A DNA stretch of 64,000 nt from contig NZ_JXYE01000002.1 in assembly GCF_000967725.1 (NCBI RefSeq), positions 558,001 to 622,000 of the forward strand, read 5' to 3'. Below the pieces are notes generated by a model. It ran no database searches. It had not been told where the DNA came from and saw nothing but the letters and a program-made list of their open reading frames with translations. Position 1 is the stretch's first letter, and each line of letters begins with the position of its first letter. This document shows, one piece after another, positions 8,730 to 19,437 of this stretch. Source of the stretch: Loktanella sp. S4079. GTDB lineage: Bacteria > Pseudomonadota > Alphaproteobacteria > Rhodobacterales > Rhodobacteraceae. Position numbers and translations under genes: made by a program.

Positions 8730-9080
8730 TTAGATTGCAGCAGTCACGATGATTTCAACGTTGTAGTCCGGCGTAGCGAGCTTGGCTTCGCCGGTCCAGC
8801 GTGCGGGGGCGTGCCCTTCGGGTACCCATGCGTCCCATGCAGCATTCATTTCCTCAAACTGGGTGGCAATGTCGGACACCCAAACCTGTGCTGTCAGAAT
8901 GTTGGTTTTGTCGGTGCCAGCTTCGGCCAGTAGCGCGTCGATCTTGGCCAAGACATCGTTGGTTTGATCGGTGATCGAAGCACCTGGAATGCCGACCTGA
9001 CCGGCCAAATATGCAATCCCATTGTGAATCACCAATTGGCTCATCCGGGCGTTTGTGTGCTTGCGGGTAATATCGGGCAT
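8730..9080 (-). CDS. RidA family enamine/imine deaminase
   Basis: A 116-residue RidA/YjgF/UK114 protein, expected to hydrolyse reactive enamines and imines such as 2-aminoacrylate that arise from PLP enzymes. Family signs are LAGQVGIPG near residue 25, the NILTAQVWVSD segment and the substrate-binding Arg in PARWTGEA near residue 93. The conserved C-terminal region PDYNVEIIVTAAI is intact. It is transcribed alone, next to a tRNA gene on the same strand. Confidence 0.9.
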   Translation of the reverse strand: MPDITRKHTNARMSQLVIHNGIAYLAGQVGIPGASITDQTNDVLAKIDALLAEAGTDKTNILTAQVWVSDIATQFEEMNAAWDAWVPEGHAPARWTGEAKLATPDYNVEIIVTAAI

Positions 9081-9106
9081 CGTGGCCTCTTTGCTATGTC
9101 AATGAA

Positions 9107-9180
9107 TGGAGCGGGTAACGGGAATCGAACCCGTAACTGAAGCTTGGGAAGCTTTCGTGATACCTTTTCACCATACCCGC
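9107..9180 (-). tRNA. tRNA-Gly (CCC)
   Basis: 74-base cloverleaf on the minus strand. The 5' arm GCGGGTA pairs with TACCCGC, the T arm reads ACGGG-TTCGATT-CCCGT, and the anticodon loop TTCCCAA (complement of 9144-9150) has anticodon CCC at 9146-9148. The CCA end is encoded at 9107-9109. It reads GGG codons. Confidence 0.93.
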
Positions 9181-9247
9181 TTGTTCCTATGCGTCTAAGC
9201 CGCAGGTCCGCCGTCGTCAACGCCAATTTGGCAGGACATTCGAGCCG

Positions 9248-11281
9248 TCAGCTTGGCCGTTTGCGCCGCCGTCTTGTTTGTCCGCTACCTTCGTTAAAGC
9301 TGACGTCGGGCAGTTGGACGATTGAACGCAGGATCGGAAAAGGATCGACCGCATTTGGCATCGCAGAGGCATTGACGAAATGCTCTTGGAACCGCGGTTC
9401 GATTGCTGTTTCGATCTTGTGAATCTGGCGAACAGTTTCTTCGATCTCGCGGCGTGCATCTGTGTTGAGCAGAGCGATGCGCGCGCCGGTGCCTGCGGCG
9501 TTGCCAGCGCTTGTGACCTTGTCCAAGGCGACATCAGGGATCATCCCGAGCACCATCGCGTGTTTGGGGCTGATATGCGCGCCAAACGCCCCGGCCAAGA
9601 TCACGCGATCAACATGATCAACGCCAAATTTATCCATCAATAGCCGTGCACCCGAATAGAGCGCCGCCTTGGCCATTTGGATTTGCCGAATATCGGTATT
9701 CGTGACAGTGATTTTTGGGCCACCGTGTTCGGTGCCATCATAAAGCAGGTATGAATTCGTACGCCCATCAGCGAAACAATTGGGTGATCCTGTTTGTTCG
9801 GCCGATCCGATCAGTCCCGGGCCGTCAACAATTCCCGCCATGCGCATTTCAGCGACGACCTCGATAATACCGGATCCGCAAATACCGGTCACACCAGTTT
9901 GCGCGATGGCGGCATCAAAGCCGTCTTCGTTTGACCAAAGTTCTGATCCGATCACTTTGAACCGAGGGAGCTTGGTCACAGGGTCGATTTCGACATGTTC
10001 GATTGCGCCGGGCGCTGCACGCTGGCCGGAGCTGATCTGAGCACCTTCGAAGGCGGGGCCAGTTGGGGACGAACAGGCAAGCACCTTGTCCTTGTTGCCA
10101 AGAATGATTTCGGCATTGGTGCCAACGTCCACGACCAGCATCAAGTCATCAGATTTGCCCGGCGCCTCTGACAAGGCGACAGCGGCGGCATCTGCGCCGA
10201 CATGACCCGCGATACAGGGCAGCATATAGACACGCGCAGCAGGGTGTAGTTTCAGATCAAGATCGACGGCGCGCACGGATAGGCTATCGGAGGTCGCCAG
10301 CGCAAAGGGTGCCTGACCTAGTTCATAGGCATCAATGCCCAAAAACAAGTGATGCATTACTGGGTTACAGACAAACACAGCATCAACAATCAAACCGGGG
10401 TCGATTTCCGCCTCTGCCGCGATTTGCACAAACAGTGCATTCATCCCTTCACGCACTGCGGCTGTCATCTCGACAGAACCGGTGTCGTTCATCATCCCAT
10501 AGCTGACCCGGCTCATCAGGTCCTCGCCAAATCGGATCTGTGGGTTCATGATCCCAGATGAGGCGATGACCTCACCAGTTCGCAAATCACATAGGTGACC
10601 GGCGATGGTCGTCGAGCCAAGGTCAACTGCAAGCCCATAGATCGCACCTTCGTAGTAGCCCGGCCAAATCTGGATGATCCGCGGGCTATAGGTGTCATCG
10701 CCCAAGTGGACAGCGACAGTGACTTTCCATTCGCCCTTGCGCAACGCGGGCTGAAGGGCGCGCAAAACGCCCAAGTCGGCCTCAAGATGTGGCAATTCCC
10801 ATTCTCGGCGGAGCGCCTCGACCAACCTTTCGAGGTCGCCGGACGGATCATGCATATCGGGCTCGGTGACTTCGACGTAATAAAGCCGCGTGGATGGGTT
10901 CATCGTGATTTCGCGCGCCTCTGCGCGTTTGCGCACGACTTGCTTGTGAACTTGGCTTTCGGCTGGAACGTCGATCACAACGTCGCTTTGCACCGTAGCC
11001 TGACACCCCAGTCGGCGTCCGGCTTTGAGGCCGCGAATGTTGTCATACCGTTCCTCGACCGCATTCCATTCAGATAGGGCATCAGGTGCGACTGTGACGC
11101 CATGTTTCGAGAATTCGCCATAGGACGGGGTGATCTGACATTTCGAACAAATACCACGCCCGCCACAGACACTATCGAGATCCACGCCCAGCTGCCGCGC
11201 CGCTGTTAAAACGGGTGTCCCCACCGGAAATCTTCCGCGTTTGCCAGAAGGGGTAAAAATAACAAGTGGATCAGTGCTCAT
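9248..11281 (-). CDS. RamA-like corrinoid reactivation protein (2Fe-2S + ASKHA, DUF4445)
   Basis: A 677-residue protein with an N-terminal plant-type 2Fe-2S domain (CGGRGICSKC around residues 39-48, fourth Cys near residue 92 in LGCQATV), then a long DUF4445/ASKHA ATPase region with YGLAVDLGSTTIAGHL and MLVVDVGTNAEI phosphate-binding loops. RamA-type proteins use ATP to reduce inactive Co(II)-corrinoid to Co(I) on methyltransferases. This is the likely replacement for the reactivation domain absent from the split methionine synthase encoded at 47-50 and 27-29 kb. I start at ATG 11281, which has AAGG eight bases upstream; an in-frame ATG lies at 11326. It is transcribed as a single gene, divergent from the LuxR-type gene. 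Confidence 0.87.
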   Translation of the reverse strand: MSTDPLVIFTPSGKRGRFPVGTPVLTAARQLGVDLDSVCGGRGICSKCQITPSYGEFSKHGVTVAPDALSEWNAVEERYDNIRGLKAGRRLGCQATVQSDVVIDVPAESQVHKQVVRKRAEAREITMNPSTRLYYVEVTEPDMHDPSGDLERLVEALRREWELPHLEADLGVLRALQPALRKGEWKVTVAVHLGDDTYSPRIIQIWPGYYEGAIYGLAVDLGSTTIAGHLCDLRTGEVIASSGIMNPQIRFGEDLMSRVSYGMMNDTGSVEMTAAVREGMNALFVQIAAEAEIDPGLIVDAVFVCNPVMHHLFLGIDAYELGQAPFALATSDSLSVRAVDLDLKLHPAARVYMLPCIAGHVGADAAAVALSEAPGKSDDLMLVVDVGTNAEIILGNKDKVLACSSPTGPAFEGAQISSGQRAAPGAIEHVEIDPVTKLPRFKVIGSELWSNEDGFDAAIAQTGVTGICGSGIIEVVAEMRMAGIVDGPGLIGSAEQTGSPNCFADGRTNSYLLYDGTEHGGPKITVTNTDIRQIQMAKAALYSGARLLMDKFGVDHVDRVILAGAFGAHISPKHAMVLGMIPDVALDKVTSAGNAAGTGARIALLNTDARREIEETVRQIHKIETAIEPRFQEHFVNASAMPNAVDPFPILRSIVQLPDVSFNEGSGQTRRRRKRPS

Positions 11282-11408
11282 GAACGCGGCCTTGGGTTGT
11301 TTCGCCCTAGATAGCGTGCACATCAAGAAATGTAAGGTCAGAACCCGTCATAATCATTATGCGAAGCGTCATCAAAGCTGTGATCTTATGTTTAATTAGC
11401 TTAAACCC

Positions 11409-11966
11409 ATGCGCAGATGCTCTGAGATGATAATGGGATATGACATGATGCGTCCGAATTGGTTCATTATTTTGCCTGTTTGCGCATTTGTCGTTGTTTG
11501 CGCGCTCGATATTGTCCGGGAATCACCCCCTTGGGACATGGGTGATATTGCTCTGGACATTGCGGAAACAGCGCTGCTGGTTCTGATGGTTGTTGCTGTT
11601 GCGTGGTCGACCCAGCGCGTCACGCAAATGCGCGACGATCAACAGGCGTTTCGTGACGCCTTGGTGCGTCATGCCGCGCAGGGCGCTGACTGGCGTGCAG
11701 CGCGGTCGCAAGAAATCGCAGCAATGAGCGACGCAATCGCGCTAGAGTTTCGGGCCTGGGGGCTTACGGGCGAAGAGATGGACGTCGCAGAACTGCTCTT
11801 GAAGGGGGCGTCATTGAAGGAAATCGCGCTTGCTCAACGGACGTCCTTGGCGCAAGTCCGCGATCGGGCTAATGCGGTTTATCGTAAGGCGGGCATATCT
11901 GGTCGGGTCGCGTTATCTGCCTATTTCTTAGATAGCCTTTTTGCACAGACTGCGCGCCATCAGTAA
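11409..11966 (+). CDS. Membrane-anchored LuxR-type HTH regulator
   Basis: About 185 residues. Two hydrophobic helices (roughly residues 18-38 and 50-66) are followed by a charged linker and a C-terminal LuxR-like helix-turn-helix beginning LTGEEMDVAELLLKGASLKEIA and ending near GRVALSAYFL. No receiver domain is present, so signal input must come through the membrane part or a partner. Start is uncertain: ATGs at 11409, 11433 and 11445 are in frame, and the last has GGGA at a good distance. Its target genes are unknown. Confidence 0.75.
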   Translation: MRRCSEMIMGYDMMRPNWFIILPVCAFVVVCALDIVRESPPWDMGDIALDIAETALLVLMVVAVAWSTQRVTQMRDDQQAFRDALVRHAAQGADWRAARSQEIAAMSDAIALEFRAWGLTGEEMDVAELLLKGASLKEIALAQRTSLAQVRDRANAVYRKAGISGRVALSAYFLDSLFAQTARHQ

Positions 11967-11979
11967 ACTGACATAGTAA

Positions 11980-13527
<1,548 letters not shown>

Positions 13528-13592
13528 ATCATTTTACCGCGCCCAGCGACAGATTGATCGCAGGGCGCGCGTATATTTCCAAGGAGCGTGAC

Positions 13593-14753
13593 ATGACCCC
13601 CGGCGCAAGAGTAGCTGCGGCGATTTCGATATTGGACGATATCCGAGATGGGCAGCCTGCCGAACAGGCGCTCACCACTTGGGCGCGCAATAGCCGTTTT
13701 GCAGGATCCAAAGATCGGGCTGCTGTCCGTGATCATGTTTTTGACGTGTTGCGTGCAAAGCTATCTTTGGGCAATGGCACTGGCCGTGCATTGTTGGCCG
13801 CGCTGTTACGGCGTGATGGTTTAGACGTTGATGCGTTCTTTGCAGGAGAGGGGCACGCGCCTGCGCCTCTGTCCGATGCAGAGAGAGAGGTACTCGTGAA
13901 ACCTGCTTCTCTTACGCAGGCGCAGGAATGTGATGTTCCCGAATGGCTGTGGGATTTGTGGCAATCGAGCTTAGGTACCGAGGCAGAGGCCGCAGCGATT
14001 GCTCAGCAATTACGTGCGCATGTGTACCTGAGGGTCAATCGACGTCGGGCGACAGTTGATATGGCAAAAAAACTTTTGGCGGGGGACAGTATTTCTACCG
14101 TCCCGCATCCGACAGTTGAGGGATGTTTGCGCGTTACTGAAAACGCGCGTCGGGTCAAGAATTCGAGGGCCTATCAGGACGGTCTGATAGAGCTTCAAGA
14201 TGCGGCGTCACAATTTGCGGTCCGTGAGGTGCCCGTCAATGATGGGGCACGGGTTCTAGATTATTGCGCTGGCGGCGGCGGCAAGGCGCTCGCTTTCGCA
14301 GATATCTATGATGCGCAGGTGTTTGCACATGACATCGCCCCGCAACGCATGAAGGATATCCCTGAACGTGCGGCGCGGGCGGGGGTAACGATAGAAACGT
14401 TGTCTACGCAATCTCTCATGGGCGTGGGGCCGTTTGATGTGGTCTTTTGCGATGCTCCCTGTTCAGGAAGCGGAACGTGGCGGCGCACCCCTGACGCCAA
14501 ATGGCGACTGACCAGCGAAGAGCTTGATCGTCTGACGCAAATGCAACGCGACGTCATCGAAAGTGCGGCACCGCTGGTGGCCGTTGGTGGGGCGCTGGTC
14601 TATGCGACTTGTTCCGTTCTTGATGTGGAAAATAGCAAAATCGTAGAGGCGTTTTGCGCCAACCATCCCGACTGGCAGAGCGCGCTCGGACATCAGCTGA
14701 TCCCTGGCCCAAATAATGACGGTTTCTATCTGAATTTATTGCGAAAAACATAG
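13593..14753 (+). CDS. RsmB/NOP-family RNA cytosine-C5 methyltransferase
   Basis: A 386-residue SAM-dependent methyltransferase of the NOL1/NOP2/Sun family, most likely acting on 16S rRNA cytosine like RsmB. The N-terminal ~140 residues look NusB-like and helical. The catalytic domain shows VLDYCAGGGGKALAFA (SAM site), DAPCSGSGTWRRTPDAKW and YATCSVLDVEN, providing the two conserved Cys. AAGGAG precedes ATG 13593; an in-frame ATG at 13554 lacks such a site. The exact RNA target cannot be read from the sequence. Confidence 0.87.
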   Translation: MTPGARVAAAISILDDIRDGQPAEQALTTWARNSRFAGSKDRAAVRDHVFDVLRAKLSLGNGTGRALLAALLRRDGLDVDAFFAGEGHAPAPLSDAEREVLVKPASLTQAQECDVPEWLWDLWQSSLGTEAEAAAIAQQLRAHVYLRVNRRRATVDMAKKLLAGDSISTVPHPTVEGCLRVTENARRVKNSRAYQDGLIELQDAASQFAVREVPVNDGARVLDYCAGGGGKALAFADIYDAQVFAHDIAPQRMKDIPERAARAGVTIETLSTQSLMGVGPFDVVFCDAPCSGSGTWRRTPDAKWRLTSEELDRLTQMQRDVIESAAPLVAVGGALVYATCSVLDVENSKIVEAFCANHPDWQSALGHQLIPGPNNDGFYLNLLRKT

Positions 14754-14779
14754 GAATGCGGCGCATTGATCGTTACCCA

Positions 14780-14794
14780 TTAATAAATGGTTAA
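14780..14794. promoter_or_regulatory. CtrA-like binding site upstream of cckA
   Basis: TTAA at 14780-14783 and TTAA at 14791-14794 with exactly seven bases between, matching the alphaproteobacterial CtrA consensus TTAA-N7-TTAA(C). A third TTAA lies at 14798-14801. The position, about 45 bases before the cckA start, suits a promoter. Confidence 0.55.
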
Positions 14795-14839
14795 GCATTA
14801 ATGCGATAAGCCAGACCCGAGCGAGCAGTGAGGTTGGCA

Positions 14840-17131
14840 GTGTCCACAGATCAAACGATTGAGTTTCCGCATCTATCTCCACCTGTTTCTAGGGTTCGTC
14901 GGATACTCTTTTTGTCGATCACAGTGGTTCTTTTGGGGGCATCTTTGTTCATTGTGCCGCTATGGGGGCGGCTCTTGCTTGTTCTTGCTGGCGCGGTGCT
15001 AGGCTATTGGACATTGCGCCCAAGAGGGATTGAAAAACGCTCTGCACGGCTTATTGCGCTCGACCCTGATCATGCATTCATCACCGATGTTTCCGGCAAA
15101 GTGCGCTACACCAATCACAAAGCTGTTGCACGTTTTGGTGATTGCAATGGGCGGCAACTTTCGAGCGTTTTTGAAAATTTGATCGCTGACCCGGTTACAC
15201 TGCTGGAACGGATGCAGCGGACAAATTTGCGTAGCCAATCTTGCAAAGAATATATCATCACGCGTCGCGCACATTTTCGACTGCGCCTCTCGCTCCTTAG
15301 TGCGAATAGCCTTCTTTGGCGACTTGACGAGCTAGGCGGTGTTGATGTGATTCAAGGCGAGGGCTTGGCCTTTCCGCTCTTGAGTGTGGCGTCTGATGGG
15401 GTGATATCCCACCAGAATAAGGCGTTTCGCGAATTGCATGGCGGGCAGGCCAATAGCCTTCGCGATTTATTTGACGAACTTCCGCTGGTTTCGGGGCAAA
15501 CGGTGCGGATGAAATCACTGACCGGACAAATCCCCGTTGTGATCGCAGAAATGAAAGGGCACGCTGGCCGACGCGATATCGTGCTGATGCCATCGGCCCA
15601 TTTGCCCAAGAAACCGCCAACGATCGGGGCAGGTTGGGACGAAATCGAAGATTTGCCCGTCCCACTGCTAAAGATTTGTTCCGATGGGAGCATCTTGGCC
15701 TCGAATCGCGAGGCGCGGCAGCTTTTGGGGATGGATGCGACGCTTGAACAGCGCGTGGCAGATGTGCTGGATGGGCTTGGTCGGCCAATAAACGATTGGC
15801 TGCGTGAAGCCGCCGAAGGGCGTGGTGGCCACGTATCACAGTTCTTGCGCGGTCGGGGCAATCGTCAGGACACCTTTGTGCAGGTGACACTGAATATCGC
15901 GGGTAAGGCGAATGAGCCGCACTTAATTGCTGTCTTGAATGACGTGACCGAATTGAAAACGCTTGAGGCGCAATTCGTGCAGAGCCAAAAGATGCAAGCG
16001 ATCGGGCAACTGGCTGGTGGGGTGGCCCATGATTTTAACAACCTTTTGACGGCGATTTCTGGTCACTGTGATCTACTGTTGTTACGCCATGATGAGGGCG
16101 ACCAAAACTATGGCGACTTGATCCAAATTCATCAAAACGCCAACCGCGCAGCGAGCCTTGTCGGGCAGCTACTGGCATTTTCACGTAAACAAAACCTGCA
16201 GCCAGAGGTCCTAGACCTGCGTGATACACTGTCTGACCTGACGCATCTTTTGAACCGCCTTGTCGGGGAAAAGGTGACATTGTCGCTGCATCACGACCCG
16301 GCTCTAGCGCAAATCAAAGCGGATAAGCGGCAGTTGGAGCAGGTGCTGATGAACCTCGTTGTGAATGCCCGCGACGCGATGGATGGTGCTGGCGAAATTC
16401 AGGTCGAGACAGAAAATCTGATCCTGACCGAACCGATGGTCAAGGACCGTGCAGTGGTTCCGCCCGGCGAATATGTCTTGGTCAAAGTTGTCGACGAAGG
16501 GCACGGGATCGCGCCTGAAAAACTGCCTAAGATCTTTGAACCGTTTTACACCACGAAACGCACCGGGGAGGGAACCGGACTTGGTCTTTCCACGGCCTAT
16601 GGGATCGTCAAACAGACGGGTGGCTTTATTTTTGCCGACAGTGAGGTTGGTAGCGGGACGGAATTCTCGCTCTTGTTTCCGAGTTATGACCTGCCTGTGG
16701 CAGAACCGATCCCACCATTGGCAGAAGCATCGGAAATTCTCGATCAACCCGCTGATGGCGTCGTTCTACTTGTCGAGGACGAAGCGCCTGTGCGGTCGTT
16801 TGCGTCAAGCGCTTTGCGCTTGCAGGGGTTCACAGTGCTCGAGGCAGACTGCGCTGAGGCGGCGATTGATTTGCTCTCTGACCCCGAGGTACATGTCGAT
16901 CTATTCGTAACCGACGTTATCATGCCGGGCATGGATGGCCCTACATGGGTGCGCAAGGCGTTGGTAGACCGCCCAAATACAAAAGTGGTGTTCGTATCGG
17001 GATACGCAGAAGATGCGTTTGGGGACGGGCAACCGCGTATCCCCAATTCAGTGTTTCTGCCGAAACCTTTTTCTCTCAGTGCCTTAGCGCATACTGTTAA
17101 AGTGCAGATGGGAGAGGCGGTCGCCAGCTAG
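14840..17131 (+). CDS. cckA: CckA-type hybrid histidine kinase
   Basis: Membrane hybrid kinase that, in the family, sends phosphate through ChpT to the master regulator CtrA. Two hydrophobic helices at about residues 20-60 are followed by PAS-like regions, a HisKA domain with the phospho-acceptor His in [11 protein letters not shown] (near residue 394), an HATPase with [12 protein letters not shown] and [13 protein letters not shown], and a C-terminal receiver with VLLVEDE, acceptor Asp in [12 protein letters not shown] and Lys in LPKPFS. GTG 14840 has GAGG six bases upstream; a GTG at 14828 is the alternative. The CtrA-like site upstream suggests feedback from its own pathway. The stop overlaps the convergent glk end. 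Confidence 0.9.
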   Translation: MSTDQTIEFPHLSPPVSRVRRILFLSITVVLLGASLFIVPLWGRLLLVLAGAVLGYWTLRPRGIEKRSARLIALDPDHAFITDVSGKVRYTNHKAVARFGDCNGRQLSSVFENLIADPVTLLERMQRTNLRSQSCKEYIITRRAHFRLRLSLLSANSLLWRLDELGGVDVIQGEGLAFPLLSVASDGVISHQNKAFRELHGGQANSLRDLFDELPLVSGQTVRMKSLTGQIPVVIAEMKGHAGRRDIVLMPSAHLPKKPPTIGAGWDEIEDLPVPLLKICSDGSILASNREARQLLGMDATLEQRVADVLDGLGRPINDWLREAAEGRGGHVSQFLRGRGNRQDTFVQVTLNIAGKANEPHLIAVLNDVTELKTLEAQFVQSQKMQAIGQLAGGVAHDFNNLLTAISGHCDLLLLRHDEGDQNYGDLIQIHQNANRAASLVGQLLAFSRKQNLQPEVLDLRDTLSDLTHLLNRLVGEKVTLSLHHDPALAQIKADKRQLEQVLMNLVVNARDAMDGAGEIQVETENLILTEPMVKDRAVVPPGEYVLVKVVDEGHGIAPEKLPKIFEPFYTTKRTGEGTGLGLSTAYGIVKQTGGFIFADSEVGSGTEFSLLFPSYDLPVAEPIPPLAEASEILDQPADGVVLLVEDEAPVRSFASSALRLQGFTVLEADCAEAAIDLLSDPEVHVDLFVTDVIMPGMDGPTWVRKALVDRPNTKVVFVSGYAEDAFGDGQPRIPNSVFLPKPFSLSALAHTVKVQMGEAVAS

Positions 17132-18105
17132 TTTGATTTGCTGAGGCTCACCAAATGGGCCGCGCAGCCTGTCAGCGCCGCGTAGTCGTCGTGGACAACA
17201 TGCACGCCAAAATTGCCCATGAAACCTGCAAATCGGCCTTTATCGCGAAAAGCTTCGCCGAAGCCGAAATTCGTCAGATGGGCAGAGAATGCGCGCGAAA
17301 CACCTCCGACCAGATAGACGCCGCCAAAGGGGAGCTGGATCAATGATAGGTTGCCGCAGACCGTACCCAAAATGCGCGTAAACAGGCGCGCGGCCTCTTC
17401 GGCGCGGGGATCGGTCTGGTTGTTGCAGCGTTCCATAATGTCTTTTGCCGACAGCTCGCGCGGATCATTCGCTTCAACGCCCAAGAAGGCATAGGCGTGT
17501 TCCAATCCGCGCCCCGACAGCACGTCTTCGACGGCAGGAAAACCATGTGCCGTTGAAACGAATTGGCAAAGACGAAGCTCCATTTCATTGCGGATCGGCA
17601 AATTCGCATGACCGCTTTCCGAGGGTGGAACGATACGCCCATGTTCGTGGTCAAAAACAGGTGCAGCGTTAAAACCAGTACCAACCCCAACGACAAGCCG
17701 CGCTGCATTGTCGGGCGCTTTTTGGCCCGGTAGGACGGTTTGAATATTAGCTTGATCAATATAACCAAGCGCATGGCCCTGCGCCTGAAGGTCGTTCAGG
17801 ATGGCGACCGTTTCTGCACTGGTCGCGCGGGTTAGCGTATCTTTGTCGATGGTCCAATCCAGATTGGTCATAGTTGCTGCGCCATCACGCACTGGTCCAG
17901 CGACGGCGACACAGGCCGCAATCGGATCAACGTCATTCTCATCGCTGATATATTGGCGAATGACGGTTTCGAGACCGGGAAACTTACTATTCGTGTAGCG
18001 CCGAATTGTTTCGGGTAGAATCTGGCGGCCATTTGCCAGCGCAACACGCGTATTGGTACCGCCAATATCGGCAACCAAAGAATATGTATTTGTTGGATGG
18101 CTCAT
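17128..18105 (-). CDS. glk: Glucokinase
   Basis: Phosphorylates glucose to glucose-6-phosphate with ATP in the cytoplasm. The 325-residue protein has LVADIGGTNTRVAL near residue 9 (phosphate 1 loop), LNDLQAQGHAL near residue 103 (glucose-binding Asp), GVGTGFNAAPV, and PSESGHANLP. It is the last gene of a minus-strand row aglR-bglA-glk, eight bases after bglA, so glucose released by the glucosidases can be captured at once and passed to Zwf. Confidence 0.94.
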   Translation of the reverse strand: MSHPTNTYSLVADIGGTNTRVALANGRQILPETIRRYTNSKFPGLETVIRQYISDENDVDPIAACVAVAGPVRDGAATMTNLDWTIDKDTLTRATSAETVAILNDLQAQGHALGYIDQANIQTVLPGQKAPDNAARLVVGVGTGFNAAPVFDHEHGRIVPPSESGHANLPIRNEMELRLCQFVSTAHGFPAVEDVLSGRGLEHAYAFLGVEANDPRELSAKDIMERCNNQTDPRAEEAARLFTRILGTVCGNLSLIQLPFGGVYLVGGVSRAFSAHLTNFGFGEAFRDKGRFAGFMGNFGVHVVHDDYAALTGCAAHLVSLSKSN

Positions 18106-18113
18106 GGTCGGAC

Positions 18114-19436
18114 CTATCGAGAAATGGCAGATTTGAGCGCGTGATAAGATGCTTTTGGCGTGCGCTTCAAGGTGTCAAAATCAACGTGAATCATGCCGAA
18201 CCGTTTTTCGTAACCAAAGGCCCATTCGTAGTTATCCAAGAGCGACCAGTAGAAGAAACCTTTGACATTGGCGCCTGCGTCAATCGCATGTTTGGCGGCC
18301 AAGATGTGATCTGAAACATACTTCATACGGACCGGATCATAGACCGCGCCATTCTCGACCTTATCGTCCCAAGCCATACCGTTTTCGGTGACATAGATTG
18401 GCATATCGCCAACGTATTCTTTCGCCATACGGGTTAGAATGGCTTGAAGCCCCTGTGGGTAAATTTCCCACCCCATTTGCGTGAGGTCGAGTGTGGGTTC
18501 CGCAGCCTTTAGGCTTGGCCATGCTGTGTCCGGATCAGGCAGGATTTCGTGACGCGTATAGTAATTGACACCGAGCCAGTCCATTTTTTGGCTGATTTGC
18601 GGCATGTCATCTTGCCAGTTCTCGGGCATATGTGGTGCGAGCCCATCCAAGACTTCTTGGGGGTACGTGCCCTTAGTCGCGGCCTCAATAAACCAGCGGT
18701 TATAGATCGCGTCTTGCAGCGCCGCTGCTTTGACTGTTTCCGGTTCATCGTTGGCAGGTGGGCTATGTTCAAAATTTAGGACGATGCCGCAATTCTTCAT
18801 GCCCTTGGCGCGTAGTCGTGTCATTGCTTCGCCATGGGCGAGCATGATGTGATGCATCGCGCGGGCGGTCGCGCGGATATCGCGTAGGCCGGGTGCATGA
18901 TGGCCCAAGAAATGCGATAGGAAGGACACACACCAAGGTTCGTTAATGGTGGCGATTGCCTCCATTCGGTCACCAATTTTATCAGTGATCACATCAGTAT
19001 AGTCGCCGAAATATTTGGTCGTATCTCGATTGGTCCAGCCGCCTTTATCCGCAAGCGCAGAGGGCAATTCCCAATGATAAAGCGTCTGATAGGGCTTTAG
19101 ACCGCGTTCCAGGATGGCATCTGTCAGACGGTCGTAGAAATCCAAGCCCTCGGGGTTCACCGTGCGCCCATCTGGCATCACCCGCGCCCATGACGTCGAA
19201 AAACGATAGGCGTCCATTCCTGCATCTTTGAGTAGGTCGAGATCCTCGGCATAGCGATGATAGTGATCGCAAGCTAATGCGCCATCTTCGGCACGGATGA
19301 CATTACCGGGTGTCGCAGCAAACGTATCCCAATGCGTTAGACCTGCACCGCCGAATTTATGGCCCTCAATTTGATAGGCGGCGGTCGCCGCGCCAAACTG
19401 AAAATCTGATGGAAAATCAGAGCGTTTAAAGTCCAT
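18114..19436 (-). CDS. GH1 beta-glucosidase
   Basis: A 440-residue family 1 glycosidase, cytoplasmic since no signal peptide is seen. It opens with FPSDFQFGAATAAYQIEG, has the acid/base Glu in ATINEPW near residue 164 and the nucleophile Glu in IYVTENG near residue 347. GH1 enzymes cleave beta-glucosides; its place between aglR and glk suggests it shares control with alpha-glucoside use. The start is ATG 19436, preceded by AAGGATTAAC; an in-frame start at 19661 would run into aglR. It begins one base before the aglR stop in genome order, so the two are tightly coupled. Confidence 0.92.
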   Translation of the reverse strand: MDFKRSDFPSDFQFGAATAAYQIEGHKFGGAGLTHWDTFAATPGNVIRAEDGALACDHYHRYAEDLDLLKDAGMDAYRFSTSWARVMPDGRTVNPEGLDFYDRLTDAILERGLKPYQTLYHWELPSALADKGGWTNRDTTKYFGDYTDVITDKIGDRMEAIATINEPWCVSFLSHFLGHHAPGLRDIRATARAMHHIMLAHGEAMTRLRAKGMKNCGIVLNFEHSPPANDEPETVKAAALQDAIYNRWFIEAATKGTYPQEVLDGLAPHMPENWQDDMPQISQKMDWLGVNYYTRHEILPDPDTAWPSLKAAEPTLDLTQMGWEIYPQGLQAILTRMAKEYVGDMPIYVTENGMAWDDKVENGAVYDPVRMKYVSDHILAAKHAIDAGANVKGFFYWSLLDNYEWAFGYEKRFGMIHVDFDTLKRTPKASYHALKSAISR

Positions 19437-19437
19437 G

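Noticed and set aside
13535..13576. Hairpin CGCGCCC/GGGCGCG between guaB and the RsmB-like gene as a terminator
   Set aside because: Loop of about 18 bases and no T-run; the downstream gene is only 65 bases from guaB.
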